A stretch of DNA of 64,000 nt from Eubacteriales bacterium (lineage in GTDB: Bacteria > Bacillota > Clostridia > Lachnospirales > Lachnospiraceae): assembly GCA_030525875.1 (NCBI GenBank), contig JAUNDV010000002.1, positions 58,563-122,562 on the forward strand, written 5' to 3'. The notes under the pieces were generated by a model, which saw only the letters and a program-made list of their open reading frames with translations, was not told the origin of the DNA and ran no database searches. Of the stretch, positions 7,465 to 17,205 are shown in pieces. The translations under genes and the position numbers were made by a program. The first letter of the stretch is position 1. Each line of letters begins with the position of its first letter.

Positions 7465-10400
7465 ATGAAAAATATAAGCTGCGATCTGATGGATGCATAT
7501 ATCAGATCAGAGAAATTAATTAAAGAAAGCGATAGAAGTCCCGAGGATGTTATTCTGAGTGACAGCTGCGACGGCTTATGGCTTAACGCACTGAGCAAGG
7601 ACAGGATGAATATCGTCGAATGGTATCCATGGGACAAGAAAATGTCAGTGCTTCAGGTAGGCGCAGCCTATGGAGCATTTTCAGAGATATCAGAGCGTAC
7701 AGGTGCATATGATATCAGGGATACCAATGAAGATAATATCGAATTTGTGAGGCTTCGTTCTTCAGCATATCTGGAGAAAAATGGTGGAAATATAAGCCTT
7801 GGAAAGTATCTTGGAAACAAAAAGTACGATGTGGTTTTTGTTCCTGAGCTTACTTTTGATGTAATTAAGGCCTACGGTGGAAGCTATGAAAAGCTGATAA
7901 ATGAGCTTTTGCTTAATCTGAAACCACATGGAAATCTTATTATTTCTGCTGAAAATATGCGTGCGCTTAAGTTTTCTACCGGAGCCGAAATGGATCCGGA
8001 TATGGTTTATGTGGATAGACAAAAGACAGAAAAGATTTTCGCGGGTCTTGGGTTTGAAAAGTTGAGATGGCACTATCCTATTCCGAATCCTAGCTTTGCA
8101 AAGGAGATATATTCAGACGAATATCTGCCTGGCAAGGGAGCATTTAGAAATATAGCAGACAGTTATATTTCAGACAGATATGAACTTTGTGATGAGGCTT
8201 CAGTATATGGTGTGCTCACAGCATCTGGAGCATTCAAGGAGTTTGCACCTTCGTATCTTATGATATTTGAAAACTATTGTGCTAATGGCTCAGAAGCCTC
8301 AGACGGGAAAGCTCAGGAGAAGTCAAAGCTACCTGTTTACATAAGATATAACAGAAACCGTCTTCCGGAATATGCCATAAAGACAGAGATATTTTTTGAA
8401 GAAAATAAAAAATATGTGCTTAAAACAGCACTTACTACCAAGGCAAATGAACATATCGATTCATTTAGCTGGAAGTATGATTTATTAAAGTCTTGCGAAA
8501 AGAGAGGGCTTCATATTTCAAAGCCTGATTTTTCAATAGACAATCTTGGCAGAAAGTCAGTAGCCTTCAAATATCTAAATGGAGAGACTCTTTCGGACAA
8601 ATATGGAGCTCTCATAAACGAGGGAAGAGCCCCAGAAGGTAAGATAAAGGCAAGTCTGGACATAGTTCTCGGCACAGCCCTGGAGGAGTGCCATAACCTT
8701 GATATAGTTTTAGAAAATATCATGATAAATGAAAATCACGAACTATATCTACTGGATTATGAATGGGTATTTGAAAATAATCTGGATAGGGAATATGTCG
8801 TATACAGAGCCTTAAGATATTGGTATGAGCCATTTAAAGAATCACTTTATGCCTACAAAAACATGGGTGAATTTATGGCTGCCTTTGGAATAAAGCCACA
8901 TGAGCTGGAAGAATGCGAACTAAAGGAGGCTTCCTTCCAGAAGTTTGTCTTTGGAGATGAGCATGAGGACTTTGAAGGGCGTTTTAGGAAGAAAATAAAA
9001 ACTGTTGCTGATATCAAAGGCTTTGAGGAAAAGCTCGACGATATGACAGAATGGAACCTAAGACTTCAGGATGAGGTAAATGAGCACAAAACAGCTCTTA
9101 AGAAGGTCAGGGAAGTAGAAAGACTAAGCCAGAATCATATCAAAAATATAGAGGCCATAAATACCGCACAGCAGACAGAGCTTGAGCGGATAAGAGGAGA
9201 GCTTGAATATCTCAGGAAGCATGAAGGTATATTAAGCAGATTATACAGACGTCTAAAGAGAATATTCAACAGATTTTTCCCTGTAGGCTCAAGGAAAAGA
9301 AAGAGCATAAGCTATATAAAGGGAACTATTTTAAATCCGGTAAAATATTGTAAGCTGTATTTTACAAAAGAGGGAAGAAACTATATATCAGGTGATTTTA
9401 ACATAGGCGGAGAATTTTCAGAAGGCGGAAAACTTGTACTGCCAAAGGTAATGCACCTTGCAAAGGCTGGGGAAAATGCTGAAGCAGATACAGAACAGGG
9501 TCCAAGACCACTTGTTTCGATCATAATACCTGCTTATAATCAGGTCAATTATACCTATGCATGTATCAGGTCAATAATAGAGCATACTGACTTTGAAAAA
9601 ACACCTTACGAGGTCATTTTGGCAGATGATGTATCTACAGATGCAACAGCAGCTATAGGCAGATATATAGAGAATCTTGTGATAAGCAGAAATACTGAAA
9701 ATCAGGGCTTCCTTAAGAACTGCAATCAGGCAGCGAAGCTGGCAGCAGGAAAATACATTTTCTTCCTGAACAATGATACAAAGGTTACAGATGGCTGGCT
9801 TTCATCACTTGCAGAGCTTATTTCATCTGATGACAGTATAGGAATGGTTGGCTCAAAGCTGGTTTATCCTGATGGAAGACTTCAGGAGGCAGGCGGAATT
9901 ATATGGTCTGATGCATCTGGCTGGAACTATGGCCGTCTGGATGATCCTTCAAAGTCCCAGTATAACTATGTCAAGGATGTAGACTATATTTCAGGAGCAG
10001 CGATAATGCTTTCCAGAGAGCTCTGGAATGAAATAGGGGGCTTTGACGAGCGTTTTGCACCTGCTTATTGCGAGGATAGTGATCTTGCCTTTGAGGTAAG
10101 GAAAAAGGGTAAGAGAGTTGTTTTACAGCCTAAGTCTGTAGTAGTACATTTTGAAGGAATATCAAATGGCACAGATGTTGAGGGCAGTGGCTTAAAGAGA
10201 TACCAGCTTGTAAACCAGACCAAGTTTAAGGAAAAATGGGCAAAGGAGCTCAAGGAGCAATCTGAAAATACAGGAAATCCTAATCCATTTTCAGCAAGAG
10301 AGCGATCTCAGAAGAAGCCGGTTGTGCTGGTTATAGATCATTATGTTCCAACCTGGGATAAGGATGCAGGTTCAAGAACGACTTACCAGTACATCAGGAT

Positions 10401-11457
10401 GTTTATCAAGATGGGCTATCAGGTAAAATTCATGGGAGATAATTTCCTTCATGAGGAACCATACTCAGGTATACTTCAGCAGATGGGTGTGGAGATACTG
10501 TATGGAAGTGAGATGCAGGAAAACTGTCTTGAATGGATAAAGCAGAATCAGGAATTCATAGATGTCTGCTATCTGAACAGACCACATATAGCAATCAAAT
10601 ATATTGATTTTATCAAAGAAAATACAAATATCAAATGCATATACTATGGTCATGATCTCCATTTCTTAAGACTCAGAAGAGAGTATGAGTTAAATGGAGA
10701 TATAAGAACAAAGAGAGAGGCTGACTATTGGAAGAGCATAGAATTTTCAGTAATGGAAAAGGCTGACATGGTATACTATCCATCACAAAATGAGATAGAT
10801 GCCATACATGAGCTTAGACCTGATATTCCAGCAAAGGCAATAACTGCCTACGTATGGGACGATTTTAAGCCACATGATACAGATTATTCCAAGAGGGAAG
10901 GACTCTTATTTGTAGGAGGCTTTGCCCATCCGCCAAATGAGGATGGTGTGCTGTGGTTTGCGGACAAGATACTTCCAAGAATCAAAGAACAGCTTCCAGA
11001 CATAAAGTTCTATATAGCAGGCTCAAAGGCGGGAGAAAGCATCAAGGCACTCGGGGAAAATGACAGCTCTATAGAGGTCTTAGGCTTTGTAAGCGATGAA
11101 AAGCTGTTAGAGCTTTACAATGAAACAAAGATTGTTGTGGTTCCGCTTAGATATGGTGCAGGAGTAAAGGGCAAGGTTGTAGAAGCGCTTTATAATGGGG
11201 CCGTGATAGTTACGACTTCAGTTGGAGCAGAGGGCATTCCATATGCAGGAAATGTAATGGCTCTGTCAGATGAAAATGAAGCCGATATCCACAATAAGGC
11301 TGAAGAAGTAGAGAAAAGATTTGCTGATGAAGTTATAAGACTTTATAAGGATGACAGCTTGTTAAGAGAGATCAGTAAAAATACAGAAACCTATATCAGA
11401 AAATATTACAGCATGGATGCCGCATGGAAAATTGTCAGAGGTGATTTCCGTGGATGA
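7465..11457 (+). CDS. Giant multidomain glycan synthase: methyltransferase-like, kinase-like, GT2 and GT4 domains
   Basis: A single 1330-residue frame. The order is a SAM-methyltransferase-like domain (about 55-200, VGAAYGAF glycine-rich loop), a phosphotransferase/kinase-like domain (about 290-480, with DIVLENIMIN and LLDYEWVF resembling the catalytic and Mg-binding loops of aminoglycoside/LPS kinases), a coiled coil (about 525-600) and a basic linker. A family 2 glycosyltransferase domain follows (about 680-930; PLVSIIIPAYN, LADDVSTD, NNDTKV). The C-terminal part is a GT4-type domain (about 950-1330; DKDAGSRTTYQY, YGAGVKGKVVEAL). Such chains assemble surface polysaccharides in the cytoplasm. 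It overlaps the YlmH start by 8 bases. Activity of the kinase-like domain is unproven. Confidence 0.87.
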   Translation: MKNISCDLMDAYIRSEKLIKESDRSPEDVILSDSCDGLWLNALSKDRMNIVEWYPWDKKMSVLQVGAAYGAFSEISERTGAYDIRDTNEDNIEFVRLRSSAYLEKNGGNISLGKYLGNKKYDVVFVPELTFDVIKAYGGSYEKLINELLLNLKPHGNLIISAENMRALKFSTGAEMDPDMVYVDRQKTEKIFAGLGFEKLRWHYPIPNPSFAKEIYSDEYLPGKGAFRNIADSYISDRYELCDEASVYGVLTASGAFKEFAPSYLMIFENYCANGSEASDGKAQEKSKLPVYIRYNRNRLPEYAIKTEIFFEENKKYVLKTALTTKANEHIDSFSWKYDLLKSCEKRGLHISKPDFSIDNLGRKSVAFKYLNGETLSDKYGALINEGRAPEGKIKASLDIVLGTALEECHNLDIVLENIMINENHELYLLDYEWVFENNLDREYVVYRALRYWYEPFKESLYAYKNMGEFMAAFGIKPHELEECELKEASFQKFVFGDEHEDFEGRFRKKIKTVADIKGFEEKLDDMTEWNLRLQDEVNEHKTALKKVREVERLSQNHIKNIEAINTAQQTELERIRGELEYLRKHEGILSRLYRRLKRIFNRFFPVGSRKRKSISYIKGTILNPVKYCKLYFTKEGRNYISGDFNIGGEFSEGGKLVLPKVMHLAKAGENAEADTEQGPRPLVSIIIPAYNQVNYTYACIRSIIEHTDFEKTPYEVILADDVSTDATAAIGRYIENLVISRNTENQGFLKNCNQAAKLAAGKYIFFLNNDTKVTDGWLSSLAELISSDDSIGMVGSKLVYPDGRLQEAGGIIWSDASGWNYGRLDDPSKSQYNYVKDVDYISGAAIMLSRELWNEIGGFDERFAPAYCEDSDLAFEVRKKGKRVVLQPKSVVVHFEGISNGTDVEGSGLKRYQLVNQTKFKEKWAKELKEQSENTGNPNPFSARERSQKKPVVLVIDHYVPTWDKDAGSRTTYQYIRMFIKMGYQVKFMGDNFLHEEPYSGILQQMGVEILYGSEMQENCLEWIKQNQEFIDVCYLNRPHIAIKYIDFIKENTNIKCIYYGHDLHFLRLRREYELNGDIRTKREADYWKSIEFSVMEKADMVYYPSQNEIDAIHELRPDIPAKAITAYVWDDFKPHDTDYSKREGLLFVGGFAHPPNEDGVLWFADKILPRIKEQLPDIKFYIAGSKAGESIKALGENDSSIEVLGFVSDEKLLELYNETKIVVVPLRYGAGVKGKVVEALYNGAVIVTTSVGAEGIPYAGNVMALSDENEADIHNKAEEVEKRFADEVIRLYKDDSLLREISKNTETYIRKYYSMDAAWKIVRGDFRG

Positions 11458-12217
11458 TCTGCTTCTTTTAGAAAATAGAATTAAAGAGCTGGATAAGCTC
11501 TGCTATCAGAGAGATATACTTAAATGTACAGGCTTTCTTTCGCTGGAAGAGCAGGCTGTGTACAACAAATTAAGCAAGGCAGGGCTTATGACAGCCCACG
11601 ACCGCAGATTCTTAGAGTCAGGGCATGAGTATGGCGACAGGGCAGTCCTGTTTTTCCTTCCAGACTACATGGACAGGGAAACAGCAATAAATGAGGAGCT
11701 TGCCCTCATAAAAATAGAGCCGGTTAATTCTAAATTTTCAGATGAATTAAATCATAGAGATTATCTTGGTGCTCTCATGAATCTTGGCATAGAAAGAAGT
11801 CTCATAGGAGATATACTTACAGACGGACATAGTGCATGTATATTTTGTCTTAGAGATATAGCTGATTTTATTCTGTCAGAACTATTCAGGGTAAAGCATA
11901 CTTCCGTAAGCTGTAGCATAGCCGGACTTTCAGAATGCAACATAGAGCAGCGATTTGAAGACTTAAATGTAAATGTTGCTTCGGAAAGATTGGATGCCGT
12001 CATATCCTCAGTCTGGAATATTTCAAGAACAGTATCAGCTTCACTGATACAAAAGGAGGCTGTATTAGTAGACGGAAGATATGTAACACAGTCCGGGTAT
12101 AGCCTTAAAAGCGGAGAAAGAGTGTCAGTAAGAGGGCACGGAAAGTTTGTGTATTGTGGTATGGACAGGAGCACAAAAAAGGGCAGACTGTATGTGAAGG
12201 TTAAAAAATACATTTAG
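11450..12217 (+). CDS. ylmH: YlmH, S4-domain RNA-binding protein
   Basis: The C terminus is an S4 RNA-binding domain (about residues 180-245, SERLDAVIS start and KSGERVSVRG end) preceded by the YlmH-type N-terminal domain. Bacillus YlmH is encoded near the division genes and is linked to ribosome-associated functions; that role is family knowledge. The GTG at 11450 is preferred because AGAGGTGA lies about 8 bases upstream. A possible ATG at 11417 lies deeper inside the glycosyltransferase gene and has no such site. The location after a glycosyltransferase, away from ftsZ/sepF, is unusual. Confidence 0.85.
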   Translation: MDDLLLLENRIKELDKLCYQRDILKCTGFLSLEEQAVYNKLSKAGLMTAHDRRFLESGHEYGDRAVLFFLPDYMDRETAINEELALIKIEPVNSKFSDELNHRDYLGALMNLGIERSLIGDILTDGHSACIFCLRDIADFILSELFRVKHTSVSCSIAGLSECNIEQRFEDLNVNVASERLDAVISSVWNISRTVSASLIQKEAVLVDGRYVTQSGYSLKSGERVSVRGHGKFVYCGMDRSTKKGRLYVKVKKYI

Positions 12218-12230
12218 ATAGATACAAATT

Positions 12231-12272
12231 TAATAGAATGATGTAAAATCATCTTATTAGATTATCATCTAA
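12231..12272 (+). other. Two overlapping hairpins in the deoB leader
   Basis: One hairpin pairs 12231-12242 with 12248-12259, with two internal mismatches. A second pairs TTAGAT (12257-12262) with ATCTAA (12267-12272). They share bases 12257-12259, so they compete. They lie directly before the deoB ribosome binding site. No T tract follows, so this is not an obvious terminator. Confidence 0.4.
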
Positions 12273-12290
12273 AATGCAGGAGGAAACTCA

Positions 12291-13484
12291 ATGAAGAAAT
12301 TCAAAAGAATATTCGTTATCGTTATGGATTCATTTGGAGCTGGAAATGCCCGTGATGCAAAGGATTACGGCGATGAAGGCGCAGATACAATGGGGCACAT
12401 TGCAGAAAAAACAGAAAACTGGAATATACCTAATTTAAGAAAGCTCGGTCTTGCAAATCTTCATCCTCTCAAGGGCGTGGATGCAGTAGAGTCCCCTATG
12501 GCATACTATACAGTGATGAATGAAAATAGCCGTGGCAAGGATACAATGACAGGTCACTGGGAAATGATGGGAATAAAGACTGTCAAGCCATTTGTAACAT
12601 TTACAGAAACAGGCTTCCCAAAGGAGCTTATCGATGAGCTTGAGAAGAGAACCGGACACAAGGTTATCGGAAATAAGAGCTCAAGTGGAACAGAGATCCT
12701 TGACGAGCTTGCTGAGGAAGAGATCGCTACAGGACACATGATCGTTTATACTTCAGCTGACTCAGTACTTCAGATTTGCGGAAATGAAGAAACCTTCGGT
12801 CTTGACGAGCTCTATAGATGCTGTAAGATCGCAAGAGAGATAACCATGAAGGACGAGTGGAGAGTAGGACGTATTATCGCAAGACCTTATGTAGGAAAGA
12901 AGCGTGGAGAGTTCAAGCGTACAAGCAATCGTCATGACTATGCACTCAAGCCAACAGGAAAGACAGCTCTTGATTCACTTAAGGAAAATGGCTTATCTGT
13001 TATTTCAGTAGGAAAGATCAGAGATATTTTTGATGGAGAAGGAATTACAGAGGCATTTTCATCAAAGAGCTCGGTTCATGGAATGGAGCAGACAGCAGAT
13101 ATTATTGCAAATAAGGACTTTGAGGGACTTTGCTTTGTAAACCTTGTAGATTTCGATGCACTTTGGGGACATAGAAGAGATCCAAATGGATATGCTGAGG
13201 AGACAGAGAAGTTTGACAAGAAGCTGGGAGAGGTTCTTGAGCTTCTTGGAGATGATGATCTTCTTATGATTACTGCCGACCATGGAAATGATCCTACATA
13301 CAAGGGAACAGACCATACCAGAGAGCAGGTGCCTTTACTTATATATGCAAAGGGACTTGAGGGAGCTGGAAAGCTTGAAGAGACAGAGACCTTTGGTACT
13401 ATCGGAGCTACTGTATGTGAGAACTTTGGAATTTCAATGCCAGAGGGAACAATAGGAACATCAATTTTATCAGAGATTAAGTAA
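12291..13484 (+). CDS. deoB: Phosphopentomutase
   Basis: Interconverts ribose-1-phosphate/deoxyribose-1-phosphate and the 5-phosphates, linking nucleoside salvage to the pentose phosphate pathway. The alkaline-phosphatase-fold metal motifs are present: VMDSFGAG at the start, the DTMTGHWE phospho-acceptor region, and [21 protein letters not shown] near the end written as two adjoining motifs (TADHGNDP, then TDHTREQVP). The 397-residue length is normal. A strong AGGAGG site precedes the ATG. A strong terminator follows. Confidence 0.96.
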   Translation: MKKFKRIFVIVMDSFGAGNARDAKDYGDEGADTMGHIAEKTENWNIPNLRKLGLANLHPLKGVDAVESPMAYYTVMNENSRGKDTMTGHWEMMGIKTVKPFVTFTETGFPKELIDELEKRTGHKVIGNKSSSGTEILDELAEEEIATGHMIVYTSADSVLQICGNEETFGLDELYRCCKIAREITMKDEWRVGRIIARPYVGKKRGEFKRTSNRHDYALKPTGKTALDSLKENGLSVISVGKIRDIFDGEGITEAFSSKSSVHGMEQTADIIANKDFEGLCFVNLVDFDALWGHRRDPNGYAEETEKFDKKLGEVLELLGDDDLLMITADHGNDPTYKGTDHTREQVPLLIYAKGLEGAGKLEETETFGTIGATVCENFGISMPEGTIGTSILSEIK

Positions 13485-13539
13485 AATAATTACTTGGTTA
13501 TTTTATTTGATATACATAATTCCAACCAACTTATTAAAA

Positions 13540-13579
13540 ACTACTGCACATTTGAGAAGTCAGTGTGCAGTAGTTTTTT
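13540..13579 (+). terminator. Strong Rho-independent terminator after deoB
   Basis: ACTACTGCACA (13540-13550) pairs perfectly with TGTGCAGTAGT (13564-13574) and is followed by five more T residues. It separates deoB from the glycan operon that starts at 13662. Confidence 0.9.
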
Positions 13580-13661
13580 GTATAACAGATAAAATGTAAG
13601 TAGTTTCTTTATACGGTATGTGTTAAAATAAAAAGAACTATACTATAAAGGATTTTTATAT

Positions 13662-14309
13662 ATGGAAGCTAAAGTTAAATTAATTCTGGATGAGCTTATT
13701 ATGCGTTATCCAGTGTTAGATAGTGTAAAAGAAAATATAGAAGAGGCCTATTATATTTTAAAGGATTGCTATGACCATGATGGCAAGCTGCTTATAGCTG
13801 GAAATGGCGGTTCATGTGCAGATGCGCAGCATATAGTGGGCGAGCTTATGAAGGGCTTCTGCAAGAAAAGAAGCTGTGATGAGGAGTTTAGAAAGCTTTT
13901 GTGTGAGGAAGACAGAGAACAGGGAGCTAAGATAGCTGACAATCTCCAGAAGGGACTTATGGCTATCTCACTTACAGATCATCAGGCTCTTTCCACAGCA
14001 TTTGCAAATGATTTAGATCCAGCATATATCTATGCTCAGCAGCTTTATGGCTATGGAAGAAAAAATGATGTATTCCTTGCCATATCTACATCTGGAAACA
14101 GTAAAAATGTGGGCTATGCGGTTACAGTAGCAAAGGCTTTAGGTATTAAGGTGATAGCACTTACAGGCAAGGATGGGGGAAAGCTTAAGGAGCATGCAGA
14201 TTGTGCTATAGTTGCGCCTTCTGATGAAACCTTTATGATTCAGGAGCTGCACCTTCCTATTTACCATGCCCTCTGCCTTATGCTTGAAGAAACATATTTT
14301 GAGGTGTGA
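13662..14309 (+). CDS. gmhA: SIS-domain sugar-phosphate isomerase, GmhA (sedoheptulose-7-phosphate isomerase) type
   Basis: The SIS fold is shown by AGNGGSCADAQHIVGEL and by the ISTSGNSKNV phosphate-binding loop; the AIVAPSDETFMIQELHLPIYHALC end is typical of GmhA (quoted here as SDETFMIQE plus LHLPIYHALC). The reaction would convert sedoheptulose-7-phosphate to a heptose-7-phosphate for surface glycans. It is 215 residues, about 20 longer than usual, because of an insertion near residues 68-95 between the first and second SIS motifs. No heptose kinase or phosphatase gene is nearby, so the role in heptose synthesis is inferred. Its 3' end overlaps the next gene. Confidence 0.85.
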   Translation: MEAKVKLILDELIMRYPVLDSVKENIEEAYYILKDCYDHDGKLLIAGNGGSCADAQHIVGELMKGFCKKRSCDEEFRKLLCEEDREQGAKIADNLQKGLMAISLTDHQALSTAFANDLDPAYIYAQQLYGYGRKNDVFLAISTSGNSKNVGYAVTVAKALGIKVIALTGKDGGKLKEHADCAIVAPSDETFMIQELHLPIYHALCLMLEETYFEV

Positions 14310-15106
14310 TCTTGATAAAACATACTTTTGCAATATGTGCATACAAGGAGTCTCCTTATCTTGAGGAGCTTATTAGATCACTGCTTTCTCAGAAGCTGAG
14401 GAGCAGTGTTATTTTATGTACCTCTACTCCAAATGAATATATAGAAAATCTGTGTAAAAAATACGATATAAAGCTATTTATAAGTGAAAAAGAAAGCTCT
14501 CTTATGAATGACTGGAGTTTTGCTCTTGAGATGGCAAAGACAAAGGAGGGAGCAGAGCTTGTCACAATAGCACATCAGGATGATATATATCATGAGGATT
14601 ATTCATCGGAGCTTATGAAAGCCTACGAAAAATATCCGGATATGCTTATATTTTGCTGTTCTAACAGGACTATTGATGCTTATGGAAATGAAAATGGCGG
14701 CAAGGTCGAAGTTGTCAAAAAAGTACTTAGACTGCCGTTAAGAATAAAGGGATTGAGCGGAAATACTTTCATTAAACGTCTTTCTCTCAGATTTGGAAAT
14801 TCAATATGCTGTCCAAGCTGTACCTACAATATTAAGCTTACAGGAACGGAGCTTTTTAAAAAGGACTATCATTTTGTTATAGACTGGGATACGCTTTGGA
14901 ATCTTACGAGTAAGAAGGGGCGATTTATAGTCTGCGAAAAAAATCTCATATCCTACAGGGTGCATGAGGGGGCAGAGACCAAGAAAAATATAGTTGATCA
15001 CAACAGAGAAAAAGAAGAAAGTCTTATGTTCAGGAAGATATGGCCTGAACCAGTAGTAAAGCTGCTTATGCATTTTTATAAATCTGCATATAAGGCATAT
15101 GATTAA
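14306..15106 (+). CDS. Family 2-like glycosyltransferase
   Basis: A 266-residue single-domain protein beginning TFAICAYKESPYLEELIRS, as in GT-A fold family 2 enzymes. The HQDDIYHEDY segment supplies the DXD-like metal/nucleotide-sugar site. No membrane segment is evident, so it should act at the inner face of the membrane. The start is either GTG 14306 or TTG 14312. The GAGG at 14301 is better spaced for the TTG. It overlaps the GmhA-like gene and is followed by GT-C-like membrane proteins, which supports glycan assembly. Donor and acceptor are not known. Confidence 0.82.
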   Translation: MILIKHTFAICAYKESPYLEELIRSLLSQKLRSSVILCTSTPNEYIENLCKKYDIKLFISEKESSLMNDWSFALEMAKTKEGAELVTIAHQDDIYHEDYSSELMKAYEKYPDMLIFCCSNRTIDAYGNENGGKVEVVKKVLRLPLRIKGLSGNTFIKRLSLRFGNSICCPSCTYNIKLTGTELFKKDYHFVIDWDTLWNLTSKKGRFIVCEKNLISYRVHEGAETKKNIVDHNREKEESLMFRKIWPEPVVKLLMHFYKSAYKAYD

Positions 15107-15132
15107 TATTAAATGGGGGAAGAGTTTAATAT

Positions 15133-17205
15133 ATGGAAAATATACTTGGTCAGCTTAGCTACAGACCAAATATCCTTATGTCAGCTGAAATTTTAATATG
15201 GATTATAATCTTTTGGGGAATGTATAAATTTGCTGTAAAGAATACCAGCTTTAGAGCGATGTTTTTTTCCTTTGTATTATTTATTGCATACATACATAGG
15301 ATACTTCTGCCTTTTATAGTTTCCGGTATTTACCTTTTTACTATTGCAGGTCTTATAGCAATGCTTGGAAAGTTTAAGCTTTCTGCATTTTTTGAACCAT
15401 TTAAATATGCAAAGGATAAGCTGATTATATATACTGACCGTGAAAATAGAGACGGCACAGAAATGCTTTTCTTTTTTACATTTTTAACCATAGTGCTTAT
15501 ACAGCTTTCAAGAATAAATATTGCTATGGATTATGACTCTCTGAGATACGGGCTTAGATCGGAATATGTACTTACAGGGGGACGAGGCCTAAAGGGATTT
15601 TTTGAAAATAATGGCTTTGTAAATATGGTCTATTCGTATCCAAAGGGCTTTGAACTTATGACTCTGCCTCTCAATTCGGACAAGACCTATGGTTACGTGC
15701 TCTGTGTAAATATATGGCTCTTCATGGCTTCATCTGTGCTTACAGGCATGATAGCTTCAGAAGTTACGAACAAAAATCAAAAGCTGCATGTAGAAATAGT
15801 AGCTTTGGGACTTGTTTCACTGATACCCGGCATAAGCAATATGGCAGTTACTGCAAAGACAGATATTATTACGGCATTTTTACAGCTCGTATTTATATAC
15901 AGTCTGGTAAAATATTTAAAAAATGAAAATGCAGACCATGTTGGAATTGGTTTAGCCGCTTTGATTTTAAGCTATACCATGAAGCCGACAGCCTATTTTT
16001 TTTCTACTGTAATCGGAATTACCGGGCTTTTATATCTTATTAGAAATAAAATAAAAATTAGCTTTAATGGATTTTCGATAAGACTTATTATGGCGGCATT
16101 TTTATTTTTTGGAGTGATAATGCTGAGAACTTACATTATCAGCGGACTTCCGGTAGCAGGTGTATTTACAGATATATTTGAGCTGCTTGGTTTTGAACTT
16201 AAATATCCTTTTGCAACACCGGGAATGCCGCAGGGAAAGGCTGATGGATTTATTGCTAATCTTGTAAATACTGTTATAAGAGCTTTTTCTTTCCTGTTTT
16301 TCCCGGCAGGAGAGGATATGGATCATGTAAGGATGGCATGGGGCGGCTTTGTATTTGCAATACTCTTATTATTTATATTGGGAAGAAAGAAAAATGAGAT
16401 TAAGCTAATTTGTAAGAATAGGGCAGCAGAGTATGTGTTTGTAAGCTTTTACATCATACTGGCATTGTCAGTGCTTACGCTTTTTCTACTATATCAGGTT
16501 GATGGAAATTATTACACCATACTTTACCAGCTAACAGTTATCGCAGGAATAGTTGCATTTTACAAGATAAAAGCTAATAAGCATTTGGCTTGTGAAACAC
16601 ATGGAGAAAAAGTTAAAGGAAGAGACGGATATATAAAAGCTGAGTTCTATATACTGTCAGCATTTATGATCTTTGTTACTGCATTTTCAGGATGGGCAGG
16701 AGCTGTTGGTTTTACACCTGTGGATTTTGTAAACAGGGGATATTATAATCATAGTATAGAATATGGATGGGAAAATCCTCTTGGACTCACGAAATCAGAC
16801 AGGGTAGTGGCCTTTGCTCCTGAGCCGGATTGTTACAAAATAAGAGCCGGTGTGGAAAGTTTTGTGGATATAGATGGAAGTGGTGGAAATGTTCTGCTTA
16901 CAGACACAAAGCTTAATATCTTCAAAGAATATATGAGCTTTGCAGATATAGATTATGTTTATGTGGATATGGACTGGCTAAATGATGAAACTAACCAGAG
17001 ACATGTAAGAGCTAAGACCTTGTTTACTTATATGCTTGAGGACGGTGATTTTTCTGATATATATATTACTTCTCCGGATGGAAAATCAGCATATTTCAAG
17101 GTGGATAAGGAAAGAATGTCTGTACCATGGGAAGAGGAAATGTCTGCTTCCCTTAAGAAAAGGATAGAAGAACAGATAATTGTTTTTAAGGAGCTTATCG
17201 AATGA
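15133..17205 (+). CDS. Large multi-pass membrane protein, possible GT-C glycosyltransferase
   Basis: 690 residues with about 11-13 hydrophobic segments up to roughly residue 545, then a soluble C-terminal domain of about 140 residues. The first large loop contains an acidic motif, MDYDSLRYG, placed where GT-C enzymes keep their catalytic Asp/Glu. This suggests use of a polyprenyl-phosphate-linked sugar on the outer face. I recognise no exact family. Its 3' end overlaps the next membrane-protein gene by four bases (ATGA), implying coupled translation. Confidence 0.65.
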   Translation: MENILGQLSYRPNILMSAEILIWIIIFWGMYKFAVKNTSFRAMFFSFVLFIAYIHRILLPFIVSGIYLFTIAGLIAMLGKFKLSAFFEPFKYAKDKLIIYTDRENRDGTEMLFFFTFLTIVLIQLSRINIAMDYDSLRYGLRSEYVLTGGRGLKGFFENNGFVNMVYSYPKGFELMTLPLNSDKTYGYVLCVNIWLFMASSVLTGMIASEVTNKNQKLHVEIVALGLVSLIPGISNMAVTAKTDIITAFLQLVFIYSLVKYLKNENADHVGIGLAALILSYTMKPTAYFFSTVIGITGLLYLIRNKIKISFNGFSIRLIMAAFLFFGVIMLRTYIISGLPVAGVFTDIFELLGFELKYPFATPGMPQGKADGFIANLVNTVIRAFSFLFFPAGEDMDHVRMAWGGFVFAILLLFILGRKKNEIKLICKNRAAEYVFVSFYIILALSVLTLFLLYQVDGNYYTILYQLTVIAGIVAFYKIKANKHLACETHGEKVKGRDGYIKAEFYILSAFMIFVTAFSGWAGAVGFTPVDFVNRGYYNHSIEYGWENPLGLTKSDRVVAFAPEPDCYKIRAGVESFVDIDGSGGNVLLTDTKLNIFKEYMSFADIDYVYVDMDWLNDETNQRHVRAKTLFTYMLEDGDFSDIYITSPDGKSAYFKVDKERMSVPWEEEMSASLKKRIEEQIIVFKELIE

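Noticed and set aside
11761-12213. 150-codon minus-strand frame inside ylmH
   Set aside because: Opposite-strand shadow of a recognised S4-domain gene; low-complexity Ser/Leu-rich product with no SD.
12231-12272. Terminator between ylmH and deoB
   Set aside because: The hairpins have mismatches and no T tract, so read-through is expected.
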